From MED-G20 sp038108155 (lineage in GTDB: Bacteria; Bacteroidota; Bacteroidia; Flavobacteriales_D; Parvicellaceae): 32,888 nt of DNA. The stretch spans positions 1 through 32,888 of the forward strand of contig JAYNHP010000020.1 of the NCBI GenBank assembly GCA_038108155.1. The letters are read 5' to 3'. Each line of letters starts with the position of its first letter. Position 1 is the first letter of the stretch. A model generated the notes under the pieces. The model made no database searches. It saw only the letters and a list, made by a program, of their open reading frames with translations, and was not told the DNA's origin. Both the position numbers and the translations under genes were made by a program. This document shows positions 25,170-32,888 of this stretch, piece after piece.

Positions 25170-26237
25170 CTATACTTTAACTAACCAATTAAACTTATCT
25201 GGGTGTATTCCCATTTTATATTCTGAAAGGTACTTCAAGACCTTGGTATGAAAATGGTGATCTTTGGACTTAGGAATTGTAAAGTTTTTACCGTTTAGAG
25301 AAATATTTGAAATTGGAGCAATTGTAGCAGCAGTACCTGCACCAAAAGCTTCAGTTAAACTACCATTTTTTAGTGCACCAAAAACTTCTTGGACTTCGAT
25401 TTTTCTTTCTTGAACTTCAATTCCCCAATCTTTAGCGATCTCCACTACACTTTTTCTTGTAATACCATTTAGAATAGTATCACCAGCAATAGGTGTTATC
25501 AGGACATTATCTATCACAAAAAGGACATTCATGGTGCCAGCTTCTTCAATATATTTATGTTCTTTTGCATCTGTCCATATTAATTGCCTGAAGCCTTCTT
25601 TGGCTGCCAACATTGCTGGATATAAAGCAGCAGCGTAATTACCAGCAGCCTTAGAAAATCCAGTTCCTCCCTGAACGGCTCTAGAATATTTAGTTTCTAC
25701 TTTGACAGAGACAGGTTCTGTATAATAAGATCCAACTGGACAGGTGAAAATCATAAATTTATAAGAATCTGATGGCTTTATTCCTATGTATGGATCTGTT
25801 GCAAAAATAAAAGGTCGTATGTAGAGAGAATGGTCTAGATTTTGTGGAACCCATTTTTTGTCTATTGAAATTAGTTCTAATATGGAATTAACAAAAACCT
25901 CTTCATTAATTTCTGGAATACACATTCTTTTATTAGAACTATTGAATCTTCTAGCGTTTTCGTATGGTCTAAATAAAACCACATCTCCATTCTTATCTCT
26001 ATGCGCTTTCATTCCTTCGAAACAACTCTGTCCATAGTGAATTGCTGAATTGGCAGGAGATAAACTAATATTTCCATATGGCATTATCGTGGGTTTGGAC
26101 CAATTTCCATTTTCAAAATCCATAGTAAACATATGGTCTGAAAACAATTTTCCAAAAGGTAAATTATCCCAGTTTACTTGTGGTAATCTGCTATTTTTTG
26201 TTAATTGGATATTGGTTTGAAAAATATCAACTTCCAT
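25170..26237 (-). CDS. ilvE: branched-chain amino acid aminotransferase
   Basis: 355 residues, PLP fold type IV, class II (longer, mitochondrial-like) BCAT. It interconverts Leu/Ile/Val and their keto acids. 'GQSCFEGMKAHRDKNG' near 70-85, the PLP lysine Lys196 in 'GGTGFSKAAGNYAAAL', and 'IEEAGTMNVLFV' near 230 are diagnostic. The ATG at 26237 is the only good start. It is divergent from recQ across 53 bases. A minus-strand TACTTTTG (26271-26264) is an exact -7 box for it. Confidence 0.95.
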   Translation of the reverse strand: MEVDIFQTNIQLTKNSRLPQVNWDNLPFGKLFSDHMFTMDFENGNWSKPTIMPYGNISLSPANSAIHYGQSCFEGMKAHRDKNGDVVLFRPYENARRFNSSNKRMCIPEINEEVFVNSILELISIDKKWVPQNLDHSLYIRPFIFATDPYIGIKPSDSYKFMIFTCPVGSYYTEPVSVKVETKYSRAVQGGTGFSKAAGNYAAALYPAMLAAKEGFRQLIWTDAKEHKYIEEAGTMNVLFVIDNVLITPIAGDTILNGITRKSVVEIAKDWGIEVQERKIEVQEVFGALKNGSLTEAFGAGTAATIAPISNISLNGKNFTIPKSKDHHFHTKVLKYLSEYKMGIHPDKFNWLVKV

Positions 26238-26263
26238 TGTCGTGTAACGAAATTATTAGTTTG

Positions 26264-26271
26264 CAAAAGTA
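26264..26271 (-). promoter_or_regulatory. -7 promoter box for ilvE
   Basis: TACTTTTG on the minus strand matches TAnnTTTG exactly and lies 27 bases before the ilvE ATG. No TTG at 17-23 bases upstream was found. Next to it on the plus strand, TTAGTTTG (26256-26263, one mismatch) with TTG at 26237-26239 could serve recQ, so the two promoters would be back to back in the 53-base gap. Confidence 0.45.
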
Positions 26272-26290
26272 CTAAAATAAAAATGAATTT

Positions 26291-28207
26291 GTGGTAAGTG
26301 AACAAAACAATAATAAAGACGCATTAATTAATGTACTTAAAAAGTACTGGGGTTTTGAGGAATTTAGAGACTCTCAAAAAAAAATTATAGACTTAGTTCT
26401 TCAAAAAAAAGGGGTTATTGCTCTACTTCCAACTGGTGGTGGTAAATCATTATGCTATCAACTGCCAGCGGTCCTAATGGAAGGAACTTGTTTGGTAATA
26501 TCTCCCCTTATAGCATTAATGGAGGACCAAGTAAACCAGCTTCTTAAAAGAGGAATAAAAGCAGCATATATCAATTCTTCGCTTCATTACAAGGACATTG
26601 ACAGAATATTGGATAATGTTATTTATGGAAACATAAAAATTCTTTACCTATCTCCTGAAAGACTAAATACTAATCTATTCATAGAAAGATTTAAGAAGAT
26701 GAATGTAAGTTTTGTAGCAGTGGACGAAGCACATTGTATTTCTGAATGGGGAAATGATTTCAGACCAGAATATAGGAATATTTCAATCTTAAGAACATTG
26801 AATAAAGACTTGTCATTCATTGCTCTAACTGCAACCGCAACCCCTGATGTTATAGACGATATAGAAGAGCAACTTTCTTTCAAAGAATGCAATAAAATAA
26901 AGAAATCATTTATTCGAAATAATATCAATTACAGTGTAGTAAATGCATTTAATAAAGAAAAGGTTCTAGTGAAATTACTTACCAATGAATGTTCTATAAT
27001 TTATGTTAGAAATAGAAAAAAAACAAAAGAATTATCCAAATTTCTAAATAGTAAAAATTATAAAACAGATTATTACCACGCTGGACTAGATTTTAAAGAA
27101 AGATCTGAAAAACAGAACAGATGGATTAAAAATGAATTTGATACAATGATAGCCACCAATGCATTTGGAATGGGCATTGACAAACCGGATGTTAAGACTG
27201 TTATTCACTTTGACTTACCTGACACTTTAGAAGCTTTTTACCAAGAATCTGGAAGAGCTGGTAGAAATGGAATTGCCTCCTACTCTATTATTTTAAAAGA
27301 CGATCAGGATATTGAAAATTTAAAAAAAAGAATCAAAATAAATTTCCCCAATATTGAGGATATTAAGAGAGTATTTCAAAGTATTGTCAATATTCATCAA
27401 ATAACTATTGGCTACTTTTCAGATGAAAAGTTTGAAATAGACATTGACATTATTTCAAATAACAACAAGCTTTCTAGGTCAATCACCACTCAATCTATTA
27501 AATATTTAATAAACGAAGGATATATTCAACAAACCAACGATTATCAATATTCAATGGCTCAAATAACAATGCCTATCCATAGGCTAAATCAATTCTTAAA
27601 TTCATACAAAAATTTTGAAGAAATAATTGATGTATTAATAAGAAGCTATTCCAATATTAATGAACAAATGGTTAGAATAAGTGAAACAGTTATATCCAAG
27701 AGATTGAATATTAAAAAAGAGGAAACAATAGAATTATTAAATAAACTTCACCAGCAAAAAATACTCATTTACAAAGCAAAAAAATCTAATTATACCATCA
27801 ATTTTTCTATTCCAAGACCAAACATAAATCACTTAAGTCTTTCCAAAAAATATTTGAATTTCAAAAAAGTTAAAAATGAAAAAGCCAATCAATTAATTAA
27901 CTATGTAAACCAGAAAATAGAGTGCAGAAATATTAACATTCTTAAATATTTTGGAGAACATAAAAGTGAAAAATGTAAAAACTGCGACAATTGCAATATG
28001 GGATTGAAAATTAAAAACAATTCTGATAAAGTAGTAGAAAACGCAATAGTTTTCTTGTTAAATTACGAACCAAAATCTCCAAGCTTTATCTATAAGCAGC
28101 TAGAAGAAGTAATAGAAAAACAAAGGTTAAACTCTATTTTAAAAAAAATGATTTTAGAAGAAAGCATTCTTAGAGACCAAAACAACTTACTGTATATTAA
28201 TCAATAA
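26291..28207 (+). CDS. recQ: RecQ-family ATP-dependent DNA helicase
   Basis: 638 residues, a superfamily 2, 3'-5' DNA helicase for recombination and replication-fork repair. The start is GTG at 26291, as no in-frame ATG precedes the conserved 'WGFEEFRDSQ'. Walker A 'LLPTGGGKSLCYQLP' has Lys52; the DEAH box is 'AVDEAHCISEWGNDFRPEY' near 145; motif VI is 'YQESGRAGRNG' near 320. The zinc-binding cysteines of the RQC region are Cys545, 562, 565 and 568. The end does not look like a standard HRDC domain, so this is the shorter RecQ type. Its 3' end overlaps the converging tamB-like gene by 11 bases. Confidence 0.94.
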   Translation: MVSEQNNNKDALINVLKKYWGFEEFRDSQKKIIDLVLQKKGVIALLPTGGGKSLCYQLPAVLMEGTCLVISPLIALMEDQVNQLLKRGIKAAYINSSLHYKDIDRILDNVIYGNIKILYLSPERLNTNLFIERFKKMNVSFVAVDEAHCISEWGNDFRPEYRNISILRTLNKDLSFIALTATATPDVIDDIEEQLSFKECNKIKKSFIRNNINYSVVNAFNKEKVLVKLLTNECSIIYVRNRKKTKELSKFLNSKNYKTDYYHAGLDFKERSEKQNRWIKNEFDTMIATNAFGMGIDKPDVKTVIHFDLPDTLEAFYQESGRAGRNGIASYSIILKDDQDIENLKKRIKINFPNIEDIKRVFQSIVNIHQITIGYFSDEKFEIDIDIISNNNKLSRSITTQSIKYLINEGYIQQTNDYQYSMAQITMPIHRLNQFLNSYKNFEEIIDVLIRSYSNINEQMVRISETVISKRLNIKKEETIELLNKLHQQKILIYKAKKSNYTINFSIPRPNINHLSLSKKYLNFKKVKNEKANQLINYVNQKIECRNINILKYFGEHKSEKCKNCDNCNMGLKIKNNSDKVVENAIVFLLNYEPKSPSFIYKQLEEVIEKQRLNSILKKMILEESILRDQNNLLYINQ

Positions 28208-31200
28208 TTCCTTTAGTTTTCCTTAGTTCTTTAACCTCACAATAATGGCATTTGTTGTCTTTGGACTTAAATAAGTTATTCATTTCACAAAATAACTCAC
28301 CAAGAGAATCAAAACTTTGCTTATAAAACAATCCAAAACCTTGGGTATAGTTGGATTGATTTTGATTAGAAAGATCGTATTCGTTGGACTTGTTATAGGC
28401 ATGGACTCTAATATTGCCCTTACTATTTAGTTTATATTCGATATTCACATCTCCAATAAATGAATTTGGATTTTGAGTAATACTATTAGACTGAGACATT
28501 CCTAGATTTGTTTCTACAGTTAAACGATCGTTGAATTGCTGAGTAGACATTGCAACAGATAATTCTTCATTCGATAACTGATTACCTAAAGTGTAGTTAA
28601 ACCCTATATCAAACTCATCTGTAAATGAAGAAATCATATTTCCTAACTGATTAGATAATACTTCACTAGTTGAAATATCGTAAGACTTTACATTATTACC
28701 TAAATTAAGATGGTTAGGAGTAATAAATTGATTTAAAATTAAAAGAGAAAATACTTGCTTATTTAGCTCTTCTGTATTGGATAAAACTCTTTTAAGTGCT
28801 GTTTTAACCGATTCGTTTCCATTAGGAACATCGATATTAAATTTTATATCTGGATTCATTAAATTATTTTCTAATTCAATATCCACATCTACCATGCTTT
28901 TGTGCTTCCAATTTTCTCTTTCAATTTCTGGCATTATGTTATACAAACTAGTTCTTAAGGGATATCTTGCACTCATATCTATTTTGGCATTATAAGGATC
29001 TCCTAGCCAAGTTAGGGTGCCTCCCTTTATTAAATCAAACTTTTTATTTATAAAGTCTTTCAATGTAAAGACATACTCTCCCTCATTAATAACATAATTA
29101 CCATACATAGTTAAATCGTAGTTTTGATCAATATTTAATTGGATGTTCCCTTGACCACTAGATTTCATTTCGTCTCCTACCAAATCGTCAAATATCAGCT
29201 TTACCTCTGCCTGGTCTGTAATTTCTAAATCAATATCAATATTCATTTTCTCTTTAGAGAAAATTGGTTTTTTAATTGTTTCAGAACTATTGGTATCCTT
29301 ATTGATAAATGATATGAAATCGTGAAGGACAACTTCTGAAGAACCGTATAATGGAATATTTAAAGAGGATCCCTCTTCTGTTATTGCATTTACATAAATT
29401 GATAAATTTTCAATAGAATCGTAACTTATATCAGCTGAACCAGTCATAAATACCTTGCCATAATAATATGGATTTTCAGAAAATGAATTGTTCATGACCA
29501 TTATTGGCTGGTCAATTTCTAAAGAAATATTTAATGAATAATCTATGAAATTATCGTGGTGGTAATTACCATTAATAGTTCCAATATTATTTAACTCGTC
29601 TAAAAAATTACCATTAGAAATTTCAATTGCATCATCTTTGACCAGAAGGTTGCCATTTACTTTAAAACGAGTATCGTATTCCGTTAATTTCAATTCTCCA
29701 TTGTAAAGAGATAAATCTCCGTTAAATTTGGGATGAAAGGGATCACCAGAGATAGACAAATCTCCATATAAAAGCCCCTGCAGATTGGAAAGAATTGTAT
29801 TGGGGAGGAAAGGACTTAAAAAATCAATATTTGTACTGTCAAACTTAACTATACCATCTAACTTTTTATCATTATTGGGATAAAAGTAGCAATCAATTAA
29901 TTGAATTTCCTTATGGTTGTTTTCGTTTACTAACCCGCCATCTAGAATAAATTTATTAGAGCTATCTACCCATAAAGAATGGAAATTAAGATTTCCAATT
30001 GGGAAAAAATTAAATATGAAATTATCAATATTAAATTCATTAAATAATTGAGGATTATAAAGCAACGATTGAAAATTAATCTGGGCATTTAAAATACCTT
30101 CCATAGTGGTATTTTTTTGGTTAAAACCGAATAAAAACGGTATAGAACTTAGTTGAAAATCTTGTATTTCAAGTGATAGACTGTCTATAACTTCTCGACC
30201 TATATTCCCATTTAAAATAATTGTCTGATTAGCATTGGAAAGTAGAATTGAATCTAAGAAATATTTATCATTCATATACTTTATAGAAGGATTTCCTTGC
30301 ATATTCCAATAACCTACAGACGTATCAAATAGATAAAACTCTTCAAGATTTGCAAAAATTATTTTTGAACTTTTAAAATCTATAATTGAACTTAGCTTTC
30401 CAAGGGAAATAGAATCGTTATTGTTCCAAACTAATGAAGTATTTACAATATTATTTTTTGCGGTAGTTTGTAATTCAATATTTTGAAAATTTATTATATT
30501 ATTGTCTACAAACTCTCCTACAGACAAAATAAATTTTAGATTACTGTCTAAATAAATATCTTTTGAATCTTTAATATCTAAATTTAGATTCTTTAAAATA
30601 AAGTCGTCATACTGAATTTTATTAGAGTTTAAACTAAAATCTAATAGTTCTTTTTCTCCATTGAAAGAAAATCTTAAGTTAGATGCTTTTGCAATATCTA
30701 AAGATGGAAAAAAGACAGCTGATAACTTGGTAAAATCTAGAATTTCTAAATCAAAATCAACATATTGTTTGCTTGGAAAATAATCTGAAGGTTTTGATAA
30801 ATTTGGAAAAATAGTAGCGAATAAATAATTTAAATCTTTGTTTAATTGGTCAAACTTAAAATCTCCAGAAATATTAAAAGAAACAAAGTCAGAATTGAAA
30901 TTTAATATATGATTATAATTATTTGACTGCGAATCAAAATCAATATTTCCAAAATTATAGGTTTCACCATTTTCAACAAAGACAAGTTCTTCCATATTGG
31001 CAAATCCAGTGAAATCTTTCCAATCATTTCCAAATCCATTTAAATAAGTTTTAAATGAAGCTACACCATCTGGATGATTTTCTAAAAAGCCGATTTTTCC
31101 AAGAAATGCATTTTTAATATCCATAGAAAAGTCAAATTCTGTCTCTGGATTATTTAAATCTACATACCCATTAAAGTCAAGATGAATGAATTTATCTATT

Positions 31201-32675
31201 AGCTCGATTTGACCAATAAAAGATTTGTTTTTAAAGGCGCCCGTAATATTTAAATCTTCATATTTATAATCATTGTATGTAAAATCAGACAAGTATCCAT
31301 TTATTTTTAAATCAACATCTTGTTTATAAAGACCTTTCCCGTCAATTTCAAAATGAGCATTAAAATTTTCATTGTTTTTGTTATCTAATAATGAAATTCC
31401 TGAGATTTTTTTTGCATCAATATTAAAATGGTAAAATATTTCTGATGAATTATTTTTAAAGAAATGCAAATTCCCTATAATTTCTCCAGTTGAAGAAACA
31501 AATTCTAAATTTGACTTTATTTCATCATTATTACCATTTCCTGAGATTTGGAAATCGAAATTATTTATTTTCTCAAGCTGTTTTAATGCTAATGGAGGAA
31601 TTTTTAAATTTATATTTTCTTGAAGAGATATTAAATCATTTACCAAAATGGTATTGGATTCTACATTAAAAAAATAAGATACTAAATTTTTATTTGAAAA
31701 ATCTTTAATTTCAAAATCCCCCTCAATAGATGAGTTTTGATAGATGAGTGAAAAATCTTCTAACTTAATTGAAGAAGAGGAACCTGAAAAATCGGTGCTA
31801 AAATTAAAGTTTAGAGCAGAATCAAATTTTTTATTAAAAAACAAATTATAGTCTACACTTGAAAGTTGAGTCTCTATATTTTCCAACTGTATAAAGTCGT
31901 TTCTAAAATCTAAATTTATATTTATGTTGTCGGAATTAAATATACTATTTGGTGTTTTTAATTTTAAATTAACTAGATTAAATTTGGTGGAATCTAAATA
32001 TAAATCGGCATTTAAACTTGATATATTAAAACCTTTTTCATGTTGAAATTTGACATCACTTATTTTTGAAAAAAATAAATTATTGTCTAATGAAATATTA
32101 TTTAATAATAAGTTTAGCTTATTTATTTTAAAATTCTGAATATCAATATTTTGAATTTCTTTTATACTATTTTTTGAAAGGTGATAAAATTGACTATTCT
32201 CAATTTTAAATTGATTTATCAAAAGCTGATAATCCTTACTTTCTCTTTGATTTTTTTTAAAGCTATTTAACAAAAACTCTATTTCGTATTTTTTCTTGCC
32301 AGGGTTTTTTCTTAAAACAATTTCTGCATCTTTAAAAATCACTTGATTAATTATAAATTTTCTGTCCAGCCAGTTAATATCTTGAATATCCACTACCACT
32401 TTTGGTACAAACAAAACAGTATCTCCATTTAAATCAGGAATAAATATTTTATTTAATTGGAGGTTAGAAAACCCATTTAAAGAAACTTCTTCTAGACGGA
32501 TGTCGGAATTTATCTCGCTACTTAAGTAATTTGTAAACTCTTTGGAAATTTTATTTTGAAAAAATGAAAATCTAATTAAGAACAAGAATAATATTATCAA
32601 GAAAATTGAAAACTCTATTAGATTAATAGTCAATCTAATTAAAATGGAATTGGTATTTTTGAAGTATTCTTTCAA
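28197..32675 (-). CDS. tamB: TamB-like translocation/assembly protein
   Basis: 1492 residues. TamB/AsmA-family proteins span the periplasm as a long beta-groove that helps outer-membrane protein or phospholipid transport. There is one membrane anchor near the N-terminus (about 17-37, 'LIEFSIFLIILFLFLIRF'), then many repeating beta-strand units, and a DUF490-type C-terminus ('GNYVINEGEYVFTLKDFINK' near 1210, 'SLLILNQFI', 'GFNYTLGNQL'). The start must be TTG at 32675, as a stop codon immediately precedes it and no Met occurs before the anchor. The last 35 residues form an unusual Cys-bearing tail ('LFCEMN', 'KCHYCEV'). The tamB-tsaD divergent pair is common in Bacteroidota, to my recollection. 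Confidence 0.9.
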   Translation of the reverse strand: MKEYFKNTNSILIRLTINLIEFSIFLIILFLFLIRFSFFQNKISKEFTNYLSSEINSDIRLEEVSLNGFSNLQLNKIFIPDLNGDTVLFVPKVVVDIQDINWLDRKFIINQVIFKDAEIVLRKNPGKKKYEIEFLLNSFKKNQRESKDYQLLINQFKIENSQFYHLSKNSIKEIQNIDIQNFKINKLNLLLNNISLDNNLFFSKISDVKFQHEKGFNISSLNADLYLDSTKFNLVNLKLKTPNSIFNSDNININLDFRNDFIQLENIETQLSSVDYNLFFNKKFDSALNFNFSTDFSGSSSSIKLEDFSLIYQNSSIEGDFEIKDFSNKNLVSYFFNVESNTILVNDLISLQENINLKIPPLALKQLEKINNFDFQISGNGNNDEIKSNLEFVSSTGEIIGNLHFFKNNSSEIFYHFNIDAKKISGISLLDNKNNENFNAHFEIDGKGLYKQDVDLKINGYLSDFTYNDYKYEDLNITGAFKNKSFIGQIELIDKFIHLDFNGYVDLNNPETEFDFSMDIKNAFLGKIGFLENHPDGVASFKTYLNGFGNDWKDFTGFANMEELVFVENGETYNFGNIDFDSQSNNYNHILNFNSDFVSFNISGDFKFDQLNKDLNYLFATIFPNLSKPSDYFPSKQYVDFDLEILDFTKLSAVFFPSLDIAKASNLRFSFNGEKELLDFSLNSNKIQYDDFILKNLNLDIKDSKDIYLDSNLKFILSVGEFVDNNIINFQNIELQTTAKNNIVNTSLVWNNNDSISLGKLSSIIDFKSSKIIFANLEEFYLFDTSVGYWNMQGNPSIKYMNDKYFLDSILLSNANQTIILNGNIGREVIDSLSLEIQDFQLSSIPFLFGFNQKNTTMEGILNAQINFQSLLYNPQLFNEFNIDNFIFNFFPIGNLNFHSLWVDSSNKFILDGGLVNENNHKEIQLIDCYFYPNNDKKLDGIVKFDSTNIDFLSPFLPNTILSNLQGLLYGDLSISGDPFHPKFNGDLSLYNGELKLTEYDTRFKVNGNLLVKDDAIEISNGNFLDELNNIGTINGNYHHDNFIDYSLNISLEIDQPIMVMNNSFSENPYYYGKVFMTGSADISYDSIENLSIYVNAITEEGSSLNIPLYGSSEVVLHDFISFINKDTNSSETIKKPIFSKEKMNIDIDLEITDQAEVKLIFDDLVGDEMKSSGQGNIQLNIDQNYDLTMYGNYVINEGEYVFTLKDFINKKFDLIKGGTLTWLGDPYNAKIDMSARYPLRTSLYNIMPEIERENWKHKSMVDVDIELENNLMNPDIKFNIDVPNGNESVKTALKRVLSNTEELNKQVFSLLILNQFITPNHLNLGNNVKSYDISTSEVLSNQLGNMISSFTDEFDIGFNYTLGNQLSNEELSVAMSTQQFNDRLTVETNLGMSQSNSITQNPNSFIGDVNIEYKLNSKGNIRVHAYNKSNEYDLSNQNQSNYTQGFGLFYKQSFDSLGELFCEMNNLFKSKDNKCHYCEVKELRKTKGIID
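32654..32661 (+). promoter_or_regulatory. -7 promoter box for tsaD, inside tamB
   Basis: TATTTTTG is an exact TAnnTTTG and lies within the first codons of the tamB-like gene on the opposite strand. Transcription would start near 32667, giving tsaD a leader of about 18 bases. No TTG at the usual distance is seen. Confidence 0.45.
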
Positions 32676-32684
32676 CTAACAATA

Positions 32685-32888
32685 ATGAATGTAGACAAAG
32701 ATAGCATCATTCTCGGTATAGAGTCAAGTTGTGACGACACCTCGGCAGCAATTCTTATTAATGGAGTTGTACACTCCAATGTTACAGCTAACCAATCCAT
32801 ACATGAAAAGTATGGAGGGGTTGTCCCAGAATTGGCTTCTAGAGCACATCAAGAAAATATTGTTCCTGTAGTTTCGACTGCTTTAAAA
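32685..32888 (+). CDS. tsaD: tRNA threonylcarbamoyladenosine synthase subunit TsaD, 5' part
   Basis: The first 68 codons are present; the rest runs off the window. The N-terminus 'LGIESSCDDTSAAI' and 'GGVVPELASRAHQENI' are diagnostic for TsaD (YgjD/Kae1), an ASKHA-fold metalloenzyme that makes t6A at position 37 of ANN-decoding tRNAs together with TsaB, TsaC and TsaE. The metal-binding HxxxH lies beyond the window. ATG at 32685 is 9 bases from the divergent tamB-like TTG start. Confidence 0.95.
   Translation, partial: MNVDKDSIILGIESSCDDTSAAILINGVVHSNVTANQSIHEKYGGVVPELASRAHQENIVPVVSTALK
32696..32727 (-). promoter_or_regulatory. promoter for the tamB-like gene, inside tsaD
   Basis: On the minus strand, TTG (32727-32725) precedes TATCTTTG (32703-32696, exact TAnnTTTG) by 21 bases. 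It lies within tsaD codons 4-15 and would give the tamB-like mRNA a leader of about 15 bases before its TTG start. Confidence 0.5.

Overview
The window reads as chromosomal DNA of an AT-rich member of the Bacteroidota, most likely a marine Flavobacteriia-type bacterium. The evidence is: two secreted proteins with type A C-terminal sorting domains of the type IX secretion system (T9SS); a SusC/FecA-style TonB receptor with an N-terminal carboxypeptidase-like domain; bacillithiol synthase BshC; a DUF2490 protein; a TamB-like protein next to tsaD; and several exact or near matches to the Bacteroidota -7 promoter box TAnnTTTG. There is no phage, transposon, CRISPR or rRNA. It looks like a compact core/housekeeping region, with no non-coding stretch over 300 bases.

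Layout. 1-4853 is a tight plus-strand run: the 3' part of an imelysin gene, an HTTM (vitamin K carboxylase-like) membrane protein, a FecA-like TonB receptor and an ABA4-like membrane protein. It is probably an iron or metal acquisition operon. 4981-6026 is a coupled pair, a small CxxC lipoprotein and a DUF2490 outer-membrane-type protein. 6098-7669 (minus) is bshC, divergent from an Nramp-like transporter (7774-9036) that overlaps a T9SS-secreted protein (9033-10895). 10897-15960 (minus) is a very large secreted protein with about 17 TPR-like repeats. Upstream of it on the minus strand lie an HMG-CoA lyase and a gingipain-type (C25) cysteine protease with a T9SS signal. 19330-21352 holds prfC (RF3) and an overlapping Nudix hydrolase, followed on the minus strand by DUF2461 and VOC genes. 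22526-23716 is a peroxiredoxin-thioredoxin-small-protein operon ending in a clear hairpin terminator, beside a minus-strand tRNA-Ser(GCT). Then come thiolase, ilvE (minus), recQ, a tamB-like gene (minus) and the first 68 codons of tsaD.

The most notable points are: the large repeat protein with a short, apparently conserved-looking C-terminal module; an HTTM protein that keeps a lysine in the position I would align with the catalytic base of vitamin K carboxylase; an Nramp-family protein without the DPGN motif; and the tamB/tsaD start codons only 9 bp apart, with a plausible promoter for each gene inside the other gene. I see no clear new defence or mobile system. Many gene ends abut or overlap convergently, which fits a streamlined genome.
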